Positions 14,486 through 27,310 of a stretch of DNA of 64,000 bases are shown piece after piece. Every line of letters starts with the position of its first letter. The stretch's first letter is position 1. The notes beneath the pieces are model-generated. The model was not told the DNA's origin. It made no database searches and was given only the letters and a program-made list of their open reading frames with translations. The translations under genes were made by a program, and so were the position numbers. Source of the stretch: Theobroma cacao (taxonomy: Eukaryota; Streptophyta; Magnoliopsida; Malvales; Malvaceae); the NCBI RefSeq assembly GCF_000208745.1, contig NC_030850.1:5350938-5414937 (forward strand), read 5' to 3'.

Positions 14486-14870
14486 CTGAGCAGTAGCAGC
14501 AAAAGCTCGCAAAACTACGTCGCATCAAAACAATGGAAACCACATTAATTTTTGCAACACCTCTCTCTCTCTCTCTCTCTCTCTCTAAGTGAAATTTCCA
14601 CCGCTTTCTTTTTTTCTTTTTTTTTGTTCTTTAGTAATAACAAAAATCGCCAAAAGCTTCAATCATTGAACCAAAACTCAAACCCTAGACTTTTGCTTTT
14701 TCCTTTTTGAGGGATTTTTTTGCTAAATCGAAGATGAACCGACCGAACCGGATGAACAGAATTCCAAGGAAGGAGGAGAGAGAAATGAGAAGAAACTCGA
14801 GTTTAGAGTGACAGAGGGGGCGAGAGAGCCTAATAGATGATGGAATGAATGATGGAGCTTATTTATATCT
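14486..14870 (-). promoter_or_regulatory. ABCD1: Promoter and 5'UTR exon of the ABCD1/COMATOSE gene
   Basis: A TATA-type sequence (ATATAAATA on the minus strand, 14861-14870) lies about 30 bases before a likely start of transcription near 14830. A transcribed leader would then run to a good donor (CTCAG|GTATC, exon edge 14486). The acceptor would lie just upstream of the coding start, in CTACAG or GTAG at about 12217-12226. The leader contains a CT/GA microsatellite (14561-14586) and three upstream ATGs (14666-14664, 14545-14543, 14525-14523). The 5'UTR intron of about 2.3 kb contains the assembly gap. There is no transcript evidence; the exon is inferred from splice signals and position. Confidence 0.6.
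14561..14586. repeat. (CT)13 microsatellite in the ABCD1 leader
   Basis: Thirteen CT units, read as (AG)n in the ABCD1 transcript. Pyrimidine or purine dinucleotide tracts of this kind recur in the leaders of three genes here (also about 28397-28422 and 39876-39930). Confidence 0.9.
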
Positions 14871-16334
14871 TCTTTCTATATTCCAACATTTTTTCTGAGT
14901 CAAATCTTTTATTCTTTTTTCTTTGCAATAAAAAACTCTCTCTTTTTTTTAACCTTTTTTTTTCTTATTTTTATCTGTTCTATCCAAATCAAAAAAAATC
15001 AAATGTACATCGAACTGGTACAGACTCTGAAATCATTTGTAACGACTCAAGTCCAATCACTTATCTAGTAATTTTTAGCCTAAACCACGCGATCCTTAAA
15101 AATTTAAACTCAAGTTGCTAGTAGTGATAGGTTTTGATTATTATATTAGTCTTAACAATCACATTCACATCAGATATGAGATATTGAGTATCGTAAATAA
15201 TTAGCTTACTAAACCTAAATTTAAGTTGATTTTGAGAACATTATAAATAAAATCACATAGCATGATTTGAATGAGAGAAATATATGCTGATATGATGAAA
15301 TAACAATTTTACTTATTGAGTTAATCCTTCTTGTTATAATATTGTTCAATTAAAGTGGCATAAAACGCTACAATGTCAAAGAGTATGTTTTTAGCTAAAT
15401 TTAATGCACTACTTGTATCTTACATTTCTTTCTTATAGAAGATAAAAATAGTTCTCTTTTTATCTTTGAAGGAATTGTTTTAGCCTTTGAAACTCTATTT
15501 TAAATTTTAATAAATTATTATAAAAATAATAAATCCTTGAAAAATGGCTAAACAAATGGCAACATAAAGGTTATGTATATTTTTATTTTAATTTAATGTC
15601 TAGAAAACATTAAACAAAAATAATATTTTTAACAAAAAATGTTTTATCAATACAAATGTATCTCTTTCATTTTTAATGTTTGAAAACTAATAATCATAAT
15701 ATCACTTGTTATTTCATTCATAATTTCAATGTACTAGGCATTCCACAATGGAAAAAGTGGCAATCAATTATGGCACGAGTTTTCTTTGGGACCACATCAT
15801 TAATTTTTAATCAACCCTCCCTAGTCAAATATAATAATTAGAAATAAAAAATTATATAAAATCCAACGGTCTAAGTAACAGTACTATAAATTATTTTTAA
15901 AAAAATATGGTACAAACCCACTACGATGTTGTCACACACATGGCATGAGTCAATGCAATTTGCTAATTGTTGGATTTGAGCACTATAGTAGAAATTATGT
16001 GCTTATATTTTTTTTATAATTAAAAGAATGAAATTTGAATCTTATTCTTTAAATAAAAGATCATATAATAATCAATAAATCAAATATTTAAATGTATTTA
16101 CATTTAATTCTTTCAAGTTTCAAGTATTACTTTCTCACTTTAGTCCAAAAATATTAGGACAACCTTTTCTTTTTGTTTTTATAATTGAATTTGCTTTAAT
16201 GTTTATTTTTTAAAACAATTCTTTGTTTCAAGAAAATAAGAATATAAATTATTTTGGTTATTTTTAAGTGCTTTTATAAATTTTACCTCTATTTGTTTTA
16301 AACCTGATAATTTTGAACAAGACACATTAACATA

Positions 16335-16568
16335 AACTTAGCAATTCGTGTTAACATGTCGTAAACGTATTAGATACGATTAAATATAAAATATGTTAAG
16401 ATTAAATACAAACACGACACGTTTAATATTCACATCTTAAATTTAAAACACGCACACGTATACGTTTAATATACATGTAACACGACACGATTGACACGTT
16501 TATTAAACGTGTTAATATACAACACAACACGATTAATAACACGTTTAACACGATTAACACGATTAAAT
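16335..16568. repeat. Degenerate ACACG/AACACGATTAA repeat patch
   Basis: About 230 bases packed with ACACG and CGTGT words in both orientations (for example ACACGACACG, AACACGATTAACACGATTAA, TTAAACGTGTTAA). The density of CpG-containing words stands out in otherwise A/T sequence. Such patches occur in plant transposable-element remnants, but I cannot assign a family. Confidence 0.6.
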
Positions 16569-17152
16569 AAAAATATTTACAATTAAATATAATTTTATTA
16601 TTTAAATTTAAAATCTATAATTATAAAAATAATTATAAAAACAAAAATAATAATAATATCAAATAATCACCAAAAGTTAAAAATTATGGTTGAACATGTA
16701 TAATTACATTATACTTTTTATAAAATTAAAAAAAACTTATTAAAATAATTATTTAAAATTATTTATATAAAGTTAAAAGTTTGTTTGATATTTTTATCTT
16801 TTATTTTTATGAGAAATAAATGCAAAAGAAAAAACAAAAATTAACATTCTTTATCTAAATTTCAAGAATTTTGACAAGTGTCTAGTTAATGGATGCCTAA
16901 GGTATTTGTTAAGGTAAATGAAATCTCTACTTTATGAAATTTTTTTCGTTTATTTCTCACCACGTTTATAATGTATCAATTACAATTTTTTTTAATAAAT
17001 ATTATCATAAGAAGAGCATAAAAGCACCTTTGAACAACAAATATATATTATTTGGCATTTTGAAGGTATATATAAATGTTTCAAAATATTAAGTTCAATA
17101 ATTAATGTATATTATTTCTCTTAAAATAGTTGTGTTCGAATTCTTCTTATAA

Positions 17153-17157
<5 letters not shown>

Positions 17158-17191
<34 letters not shown>
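17158..17191. repeat. (AT)n microsatellite
   Basis: About 17 uninterrupted AT units in intergenic sequence. It is likely to vary in length between individuals. Confidence 0.95.
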
Positions 17192-17194
<3 letters not shown>

Positions 17195-17499
17195 GCAATA
17201 AAGCATAAAAGATTAAAGTCCATCTCTCCCATTAAAGAAAAAACGAAGTCAAATCTCTAAAAACATCGCAACAAAGCCAAACTCTTAAAAGCTAAGTACA
17301 ACAGACGTTAGCTAGTCAAGGTCGCTAAAGCTTTTTCTAGGGTAATGTCAAATGACAATTTTGTATTCACATAGAAAAAAAGTGTAAAATGAACAGTTAT
17401 TTTATGTATTTATATAGAAATACTTTTAATTATTTTATTTTTGTACCAGATATTTGTTTTTGTAAATATTTTATTGTCCGCGAGCGTGCATGTTAAGAG

Positions 17500-17518
17500 A
17501 GAGAGAGAGAGAGAGAGC
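17500..17518. repeat. (GA)n microsatellite
   Basis: Nine GA units at the edge of the small patch of more balanced composition in this spacer. Confidence 0.9.
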
Positions 17519-18227
17519 AAGAGGAGCAACTAGCCTGGAAGCAAGCGCGGAAACCAATGGCGTGACGTAGGCACTTTTTTGGGTTTTGGTGAAATCAATA
17601 GAGATAGCATGGCATGGCATCGTTTGTCATTGCGTGGAAGGCTTTGGAAAATGGAATTCTTTTGTCTGTTAGCAGAAGAAAAGTTTTTGTTGAACTTGGA
17701 TTTTCTTTTACTTATTTTATTTGATATGAGAAATATCAATATTATTAATTCCAATATTTATTATTATTAAATTAAATGCTACGGTATTTTAATGTTTCTT
17801 CTTCAATGGGAGATTAGGCACTGGGGACTTGTTCATTTAAAGCTATAGGTGAGGAAATAAAAATGGTCCCAAAAGGTCCTAACTCCCAACTCCCACCATT
17901 GGAATTTAAATTTTCGATTAAAGGTTACCATTTTTAAAAAAATTTTGAGGGAAGAAAAGGTGGTTTAATAGTGGCAGAAGAAAGGTACCATTCACCCCCA
18001 ATTTTATTCTAACTTAATAAAGTCTAATGTATTTTCATAACCTATATTCATTTTCTAGATGTCCCGAGTTAATAGCATTGTAAGAAATTAGATTTTTGTT
18101 TCCTTTTTTGTTTAACGGGTAAAATATATAAAATTATTATTTTAAAATATCAATAATGAAATTTTTAAACTCTATAAACAAATTTATAATTCAATAAACT
18201 TGCTTAAAAATTCAACTTTTCAAGTTA

Positions 18228-19927
18228 GGGTCTATTTGGTAATCATAAAATAAATTGTTGAGAATTTTTTTTTTTGTGTTTTATAGAAAAATTTAATATT
18301 GTTCTATTGTTTGGATAAACTATCGAAAATATTTTTCATTGCTTTGATCATCTTTTGAAAAATATTTGCCTCAAACCTATAAGTACTTTATTATTATGTC
18401 TTACTGTTTTGGAGGAAATAAAAAGATGTCGATTTAAGATCTTATTATTTTGAATAGAAGCAAAGTTAGTCAACTTTTATTAAAAGTCAAAAATAGAAAA
18501 ATAAAAGTTAAAAATTTTAAAAATTAATATGTTAAATTTAACTAAAAATCAAAAGATTGAAAAGAGAAAATAATTTTATATAACTTGAAAATCAAAAAAG
18601 AAAAATTTACAAAGGAAAGTTATGCTCGAGCATATTTTTGAATTTAAATTTATCAATTATTAATTATATACTGAAAATTATCGATTTTTTCAAGATTGAG
18701 TATCAAACGTTTTGATTCAAATTGTTCTTATTCATGAATTGAGACTTGGTGGCTTAAGTATAAGAGAATCATTTGGACAATTTGCATTTTGTTTTAAAGA
18801 ATTTGTCAATTGTTTTTAATTTACTTATATTTTAATCAAATTTGAAAAAAAAAATTTAATGCAGTCAATATCAAATATTCTTATTTTTATTTCTATTTAA
18901 ATTTATAATACTAAATATAAAATTATAATGTGCAAAATATAAATAGTTAAATACAATATGAAAAATTAATAATTTTCTCTTATATAATTAAGATTGTTTA
19001 CAGATTATATATTCAAGAAATTTTCTTTAAATTAAATATAAAACATAAAACACATAAAAAAAGATATACTCAAGTTAATTTCTTCTTACATAATTGAGAT
19101 TAATAAAAAAATGATACATTGATAAAATTTTAAGTAGTAATGTAATACTAACACTTACATTTAAGAACTACGTAATAATTTATTAATTTTTAAAAATTAA
19201 AATCATAAACAATAAAATTTACATAACAGAAAAAAAAAACATAACAAGTAGAAGATAGATACCGTATATGACATAACAAAAAAGAAATAAAAAGAATATG
19301 GTTGACAGTTAATAGAAATTTGGAAAGAAAATATAGAAATTTAAAACATATAAGCAAATAGACTAGAAATGAAAAAAATAAATATAAATAAAAATAATAA
19401 TACAAATTAAAAGAAAAAATAAAAAAAAACTTTAAAGTTGAGTGAAATATGTGAAATTATCTTATTATTCTTTATTTGTATTAATTATTAAATAAAAAAT
19501 TATTTTAATAAGATCATTAAGAGAATATATAAATATTTTTTAAAAATTTTATATGATATGAAAATTTTCTTTTAAATTTTGGAGGGCTACGGCCCGTATC
19601 ACTTAATGAGGCGGTGTCCTTGATTTTGAATGAAATAAAATATAAATATTCAAATAATATTAGAAGTTAAAGATGATAATGTTAAGAACTTAGGGCTTTA
19701 AGGTAAGAGGGTTTTTTTTTTTTTCTAAACAGGAATTGTTTTTTTTTAGTGTGGTAGAAATTGTCTTACGTCCCTCAAAGACATAGGATAATTTCTGACA
19801 TCAACGAGTTTTTTATTTGTTGATCCATAAAACTTTTTCTCCTAAAATTTCATTTTCAATCATTCAAATACCATTAGATCTTAAAAATGTTTTTTGTAAA
19901 AGCTTTTACTTCAAAACAAACGCACCC
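18228..19927. mobile_element. Candidate PIF/Harbinger-like non-autonomous element
   Basis: The left end GGGTCTATTTGGT (18228) and the right end, read inward as GGGTGCGTTTGTT (19927), match at 9 of 13 positions. Each is flanked outside by the trinucleotide TTA (18225-18227 and 19928-19930). PIF/Harbinger and Tourist elements make TTA/TAA duplications and often have GGG(C/T)-N-TTTGG-type ends. The 1.7 kb interior is A/T-rich without a transposase frame. The ends are short and imperfect, so this is a candidate only. Confidence 0.4.
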
Positions 19928-21423
19928 TTAAATTTTAAATAATTACTTCCAAGATAAAATTTCCTTGGTCAATTTTTATTTTGCTTCTTTTTGTTTCACA
20001 TGTTATTTATTTTTATCATAATTGAATTATGATACAAGAAAAAACTCTTTTTCATATAGAATAAATTAAGTTTTTTTTTATATTATTATGTTTGTTTGTT
20101 GCTATAGCAAATTTAGAAGACTCCAGCAAGAACAGGATCTTTATAGTCCAAAAAGGGGTACATGTGACGTGCCAGTGTGCCCCAATATTTAAGACTGAAA
20201 ATTGAATCATCATTTAATAAATAATTAAGATAAGCTCCAACTACTAAAATTTGACATATACAACTGCTAGCCATAAATAAATTAAGAGTCTCTATCTAAT
20301 AACGATAGACTTCACATCAAATCAATTAGCAGGACAGCCAAGTTACGTTGAGTGTGTATCTTAACCGTTTTGAGGTCTGCTAAAACTAGAAATAATGAAG
20401 TCCAATCCCATCTTTACTGCCACAGACGAACCTGAACAAACTTCATGGTGTGTTCCACAGGACAGTTTATTTAAACACATGCATGTCTCTAAATCATTGC
20501 TCCATAAACATTTAAAGACGTGAAGAAAGAATATAAATCAATATTATTCATGTGTACAATCGTTTGACAAATTTATTTGTGAATATGACTTTCTAATATC
20601 TTGTTAATACGATATTTTTTAACGATCTTTGTAAAAACATTGTTTTAATTTAATTAAACGATATTATGAAGATTTCATTCTCACACATTATTATGACATA
20701 AATATATTATTTTTATAATACAAAAGTGAATATATGACGATCATATGATAAATTATAGTTACATATCAAAACTTTAATTTGTTGAAACGTTAAATTGACA
20801 TAATAGAAATGTTTATATAATAATTTCTCCCTTTTTAATCGCGCAATTTTTTTATCGGTGAGAAAGAGGTTGGAACAAACTCTTTAAAAAGAAAATACAT
20901 GCACCGAACATTGAGCTAAATATACTTAGTTGTTGATATAACCCTTTCCATAAACCTCATAACTAGCATGATTATCCAGTATTTTTCCCACACAATAAAA
21001 TATTGAACCATCATAAGAGATCACAATTATCATTCAAATATGATAGTTCAGTGTCAAAAACCCTTAAGGGTTTTATATACACAAGGATCTTGAGATCACT
21101 CAAAGCTTCAAACCCCTCCAGACAAAATGGTTCTCTACACTCAAAATCTATTGTCACTTTCTACAGTTGAAATTAACAAGAACAAATCAGGAAAAAAAAA
21201 AAACCAAGAAGAAATGTTTGTAAAAGCAAGTTTTACCTCTAAAAACAACGACAAAAGACAAATTTTCCTTCTAACTTGCTTCTTCTAACACTAAGCCAGA
21301 CATGAGAGCAACTTTAAGCACAACTAGGCTATAGCTTCGGAGTATGAGATAACAAATGCCAAATCATGGTAGCTTTTGTTCACTGGACGGCTACATCCAA
21401 GCTGTTTGTCCTTCATCAAACAC

Positions 21424-24400
21424 TCATGGTTCATCAGTGAGCTGCACATTGAATCCGTGCTTTATGTCTGTAAAAGTCAAGGAACCAATACATTGTTCAT
21501 GATTAGTGGCCAAAAACAACACATTGTTTAGGTTTCCAACGTCATGGACCCTATGCAAACAAAGAACTATACAAAAACTTTGCTCATGTAGTTGTTGAGC
21601 TGAAGATTGAGAAACCCCCCCCCCCCCCTCTTTAACAGAACAATATATTAAACATGTAGGAAAGCTACCTAAGGATGAAACTTAGTTCACACCATGGTAA
21701 CAAGATGTACAACATCATAATTCCTTAACAATAAACATATAACACTCCCGAAATTAATCATTTAATAGTGCACATCATTCAACCCTTCAAGCCCAAAAAG
21801 TTGGTAAATGTATGTGTGTATTTGTCCATGTCTTTATATGTGTGTATTTCATTCTCATGATATTCTAACAAAAGTCAAATTAACAATTTTATGATGCTAA
21901 AAGTCAATAGCATTATCACAGATTAATTATAACAGACATTCCGGTTTCTTATTCTAACATAAGCAAACATCAAAAGATAGCCAAACACTCTTCACACATT
22001 CTTCTGCTCTTTTTATTGCTTGCTTTTGTGGAAGATATTTTGGCTGACATAGAAGTCAGGAAACAAACTTGCCTTCTTTTTTTCTTTAGACTTTTTATGA
22101 TTATTATACCATTTTGTCCTATCTTTTCCTTGAAAGCCACAATTAATTACTTTTTTTAGTCTTAATCTATCCTTCTGGACTAAAAACAGAAAATTGAAAC
22201 ATTTCCCATTGACACATAACCATTCAAATTTAATCCCCACCATGTCTCCCAAATCAAAGTTTCATTACAAAAAAAAAGAGAAAAGATTACAGTATTGGCT
22301 TAATATATAACTATAAAATGTCTGTTTAGTTGTTTTTGAAATTAAGAACTATTTTTATAAAATAAATATATTTATATTGTATATATCAGTTTTATAGTAC
22401 ATAAATAAGTTCATATGGTCAACCAACAAGCCAAAGCTTAGTAAACCAGCCTTTGTCTGGGGCCCAAGATCAACTCATTTTGCTAACAATCTCAAGTACC
22501 AAGTCAAGCCAACACTTGAATGTAGCTCAACTGTATAGAAGAGCGGGTTTCAATAACATTCAAGCAGGGTGGACAACAAATGTGTAAGACTTGGCTCCTC
22601 TAATAATTAAGTTGCGGGACAGCTCCTAAGTTTTTGCATCCTTGCAATAAGAATAGGGTAATAATAAAATACTGGTAAACTAACCAATTTTACTGCTCGA
22701 TATGTAACATGATTTATTCCACCGGTAACATGCAAACAAAGTTTGCATCCAAAAAAAAAAAAAAATGCAAACACAACAACTTGGAACCCTAAAAGCACTG
22801 AGATATTTCTCTTGGCCAGAAAGAAGATTTTATTCCACCTATATTGGGAGGAAAAAAAATCCATACAATGAACTATCTAAGATGTCTTAACCAACAACAG
22901 AACCCATTCTAAGACTCTTATGTGAGAAATCATATAAAACAGAAATCTTTAAGATCTTAGAGCTAAAACTAGAAACACTTCAAGGGAGTGGGTAATTCAT
23001 TTCTACTCAGAATGTACATCAAGGAAGATGTAGGTTAATTGTTTGAAAGGCACAATCCCTTTTTGACAGGTTTGCCACCCAATCTGCAGCCGTATTAGCT
23101 AAAAGCATTAAGCATTTAGTTACACATAACCAACAGAATTTAAAAAATTTAATTAAGGGATAAAGAAGAAATTCTTCAAAACTATTTTATCCTTTTGGCT
23201 TTTATAGGTTTTCATTTCATTCAGATATAACTTTTGAGACTGCAGTGGGCAAATACTGTGTTTCGTATAACGATAAAGATGTTTTGGGTAGGAAAAGAAA
23301 AAAGATATGCTCATAGCCAATAGAATGCTTACATAAGCTGTCAATTGATTTTGTAAAGATCTGTTCCTCAATGAATCTCAAAATCTGTTTATCAATAATC
23401 ACAATAGCAAAATTGTCATAGAAGAGCTTGAATGGCATCTTAAAATGATGCAATGGAAACATAGAACAGTGGAAATTGAGAATGTATTAGCAGGAGAGTC
23501 TAAATTGCAATCTCCTCTTTTGAAGGGGACAAGGGAGGTATGTCTATGAAGTGGGCTATGCCCCAACATCTGCAAGATAACTGTTAAATGATGATATGTT
23601 GATATCATATTGCTATGTAGTGAACAACACCCCCCCCCCCCCCCCCCAACCCTATTGACTCATCTATTTAAATCTAATTAAAATTTCCTCANCCCCCCCC
23701 CCCCCCCCCCCCCCAACCCCTCTTTGTCAGCAACCAAAAAAGGAATATAAACAGATTTCCTTCTTTCTATTGTAATTATTATTTGTTACTGTTTAGTTGG
23801 TCACAGATGCAAGAACACTAAACATGTCAAAATGCCATAAAAGTTTTATGCAGCATTAAAATATTCAATTTTACCTTTCATTGAGGGTTTTTCATATTTA
23901 TCTTTCCTCTCATCTTCATTCTTCCATTCGCTATCATCATCATCATCATCATCACCCATTTCATCCCTTCCATCATTTCCAATATCACTTTCACTAGCTG
24001 TCTCCCATTCAGAGTCATCAGTATCCTGGCCATACATGTCACCTGCATCACCCTCACAGTGCACACCCCCAAGTTTGATAGCTGCCTCTCTAAATAACCA
24101 AGCTGCACGCATCTGCTTCTTCACTAGCCGTTCAGCATAGTCAGGAACCTTATTTTGCCTCAATGAAAGATCAGGGTCATTTGACTGGGAGCATTCGTTT
24201 ATGAAGAGAATGGCGTCTAGCAAGCTCTCTTTAGCTAAACCAAGCATGTCATAAGCCTGAGCTCGTCTCCATAGGCTTTTGGCATGACGGTTAAGTGGGT
24301 TGTGAAGACATAATGCATGTGTAGCATCACTAATGGCTGCCGATGGTTGCTGCAATAGAAGATGACACTGAGCTCGATTACTGTAGAGAACAACTCTCTC

Positions 24401-26692
24401 TTTCTTGGATCTCATTGGACACAATGATAATGCTTCTGAGTATTTTGATGCAGCTCCAGATATATTTCCTGATGAGAAAAGAGAGTTTCCTTCGAGCTTG
24501 ACCACTAAAGCAGCAGCCTGTTTAATATGGAGATCCTCCTTTGGCATATTCTTTTCCCACTTCAATCTCTGCCTCGAACTCAACAGTTCTTCGATCAGTT
24601 CTTTTGTGCGGTTACTGAGAGAGCTGCGTCCTGTCCCTTGAGATTGAATACATTCCTGAAGAACATTAACAATGGAATCTCCAAGCTTTTTGTGATCACC
24701 CAGAGTTGTAATCTCTGCAAGGTCTACTAGAGCAGGTACTGCCTTATCTATCACCTGTATGACAAATGAAGATGAGCTCTATGGAGAATACCACAGCTAT
24801 ATCCCAAAACCAAAAGTGAACAACTTAGTTGTGAGCCACATAGTTAAATTTCTAATGGAGATAAGGCTCTCGACCAAAGACAGTGGTATCAACAAAACGA
24901 AACCTATTCTTGGACTTCATGTGGCAGCTTTAGAACTTAAACCAAATATAAAATAAACGAATGAATGAATAATTAAAACAAACAAACATGTGGATGCTTC
25001 TTCATTTACTTAACTAGTTTCGGTACAAATGCTCAGGCTTTCTACATGTCAGGAATCAATATAGTTTTTATATTTGATAAATGACAAAAAACTAAAATGA
25101 GGGCATAACTCTGAGTACCTTGACTGCATTACAAGATACTTTACTCAAAAAAGAGGAACTCAAGGTCAAGCAAGATCACAAGGAAGTATCACATCTCCCA
25201 GACACCTTTCGTTCAAGTTCAAAACATACGTGCCATATTGAAAAAAGAAAGGACTATTATCCATATGTTTCAGAATTTTAAATGAAATTTTGGTCAAAAG
25301 CAATCTATATGGCTGCATCGCTTATTAGATGATAATATAATTCTTCAATAGAAGATATATGAAGATGATCAGCAAAAGTCGGTGGATATGGCAAAGAAAA
25401 TAACATCCTGGTACTCATATAATACCTCTTAAAGTTATTGAGTCCAAATTCCCTCTTCCCCAACTTAACCATCCAAAAAATAAAAAGGTGAAATGGAATT
25501 CAAATAAACTAAGAAAGTATGCATGCTCAATGATTTAGATTAGATTCCATTGAAGGAATAGAGTCTGTTGTTACAGATGATGGGCACTGTGAAAGAGAGA
25601 CTCAGTCACAAAATGTGGTCATAATGGGAAAAGACAACCCAAATGGTATCAGAGGCCCCAGGCCTTCTACACCGATATGGAATTTTCATTAAATTTTATC
25701 ACCCAGATATTAGAGGAATATACCTTATGACATGTGCTTGGATCCTGAAGCAACCAAAGAAGACAATCAATAGCCATATACTGCCAATCATCTGATGAGC
25801 GAGCAATATTACACAATGCTTCGATAATGCCAGGACAGCTAGCAACAGGTCCCCTACCAAGCTTATGATGACAGATGGTTCTTAACAAACCAATACCAGC
25901 TGGTGAGTTTTCATTAACAAGTCCACCCCACATTCCTGGTAGCTTTACAAGAAATTCAGGCTTGCATATGGTGGGAAGAAACTCAGGCTTAAAAGCAAAG
26001 CAATTAATGAGTTGAAGAGACCAACATTGCAGCTGACTGGCCCATTCTTCCGCCTTCCTTGACTCCATTTCAACACCACCCATACCACGAGTAAGCAAAT
26101 CACAGTGATAACTTAGCCTTCTATCAACATATTGGTAAAAGTGAGAGTAAACTATTTCCAGTGAACTCATTGCTAGCTGAATGGAGACCTCAAGAATTTC
26201 TCCATGACTTGCTACAGCAGGAAAAGTGCTTGTATATGTAGCCAAGTGTCCTAGAGCTCGCACAGCCACTCTTTGCTCAACCCAAGTCAACCTCCCTCTC
26301 AAAAGCTCAACCAAGGGAGGAATTACACTAGCATGCACAGCACTTTCAGCGAACTCTTCCATGTTCATGGTGTATGATCCAATAATATGTGCTGCATAAT
26401 AAGGAATATATATGTTTTGGTCATGAGAAAGCCAGCGGCGATTTTTGAGACCCTTCCATATTAGTGCAGCCATGCACTCAAAGATTCCCAACTCAATGAA
26501 TTCAGGATCATTAGGATGTGCCATGGCAGTATTCCAAAGGCCACTGATAGGTAGAACTTGACCGTCATCATCTTGTGAAGGAAGATCTCTAAAGAATTTC
26601 AGAATACTGGCTCTGCGCTTACTTGGATTTCCTTCCTTCATGACACAGAAAAAGCACCCTGGGTATGGACAATCCGGAGATACTTTATCCAT
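21424..26692 (-). CDS. ARM-repeat plus TPR domain protein, 630 aa
   Basis: Three coding exons: 25724-26692 (323 codons), 23875-24754, and a 44-base last exon 21424-21467. They join in phase to 630 residues. The N-terminus is Cys-rich (CPYPGCFFC) and followed by an armadillo-like helical region to about residue 370. Residues about 409-510 form tetratricopeptide repeats (EGNSLFSSGNISGAASKYSEAL, then YSNRAQCHLLL and WRRAQAYDMLG units). An acidic tract (about 566-605, a run of Asp) precedes the short tail DIKHGFNVQLTDEP. I chose ATG 26692-26690 because TGA lies in frame upstream; the frame's earlier TTG is not a start. Plants have a conserved single-gene family with this layout (annotated ARM-repeat/TPR-like) whose biochemical role I do not know; TPRs of this kind often bind chaperone tails. 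The gene probably has a 5'UTR intron, with the acceptor at about 26708 and the donor at 28282. Confidence 0.88.
23630..23714. repeat. Two long poly-C tracts with an N between, in the last ARM-TPR intron
   Basis: C runs of 18 (23630-23647) and 22 (23693-23714) bases, with an N at 23692. The right sides are similar (AACCCT and AACCCC). The base count is probably unreliable, and the region between may be a collapsed or duplicated read end. It lies within the 2.4 kb intron and does not touch coding sequence. Confidence 0.85.
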
Positions 26693-27121
26693 GTTCAGAT
26701 TGTTATCTGCATAAGATTCATATGGCACCAAGTAGATTCCTCACCACATGGGAAATCATATAAGAAAGCCTCAACACTGCATAACAATGATGATTTACAT
26801 CAGCATCTAGCTTGCAAATGAAGAAATTTGTTTAAAACTTATATATGCAGCAGTGGTAAGAAAAGTTAGGAGCTTGACTCTCTGGTAATGGCAAGTATAG
26901 AGCTCTATGTTTATAACCATCATAATGAACCTAAACCATATATTTTTATTAAAAAGCAAATTCTGTACTCTCTATCAATCAAAAAACAAATCCAGAACTC
27001 TCCGATCTCATTTACGCAAGCTGATAACATTGCAAAAAATCCAGAATTACTCATTATTTCTACAAATTACTATAAATTCTTTTGAAGTTAAAATGTTTGC
27101 ATATTTCAATTTATTCTTAAT

Positions 27122-27310
27122 CAATTGCATAGTTTCTTTTTTTTCTTCTAAGTACACGTGAAAGTCCATCGAGCTTGAGCTACATAAAAGGTGGTAGCCA
27201 TTTTCCATCACATAAACACCATTCTCCCATCCCCAAGATTCAAACATGAGACCTCTAGGTTAAAGTTTCAAATTCTAACAGTTTGCAGTGTCCCCTTGGG
27301 GACCAATTGC
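27122..27310 (-). mobile_element. tRNA-derived SINE-like copy in the 5'UTR intron of the ARM-TPR gene
   Basis: Read on the minus strand, this has a GTCTCATGTTTGAATCTTGG segment that resembles a degenerate B box (27233-27245 and beyond) and a purine-rich tail (AGAAGAAAAAAAAG, about 27132-27148). It is bounded by the 7-base direct repeat CAATTGC at 27122-27128 and 27304-27310. Box, A-rich tail and short flanking repeat together fit an old SINE insertion. The A box is not clear, so the family is not assigned. Confidence 0.4.

Larger units (their letters stand above)
14871..21100. other. AT-rich intergenic spacer between the ABCD1 promoter and the ARM-TPR gene
   Basis: No coding region with recognisable homology or coding character is visible in this stretch. 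Apart from the repeats listed separately, it is low-complexity A/T sequence with small chance frames. A short patch of more balanced composition (17515-17660) after a GA repeat has no recognisable product. The 3' untranslated region of the ARM-TPR gene probably occupies the last few hundred bases before 21424. Confidence 0.7.

Noticed and set aside
13513..14543. Two 'frames' of more than 300 codons on the minus strand
   Set aside because: They exist only because the 794-base N gap contains no stop codons.
17530..17770. Small overlapping frames in a patch of even composition
   Set aside because: Both strands are open for 60-75 codons, neither has a family match, and the patch is bordered by a GA repeat.
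23630..23714. Poly-C tracts as a structured DNA element (i-motif/G-quadruplex)
   Set aside because: An N lies between them and the counts are probably sequencing artefacts, so no structural claim is safe.
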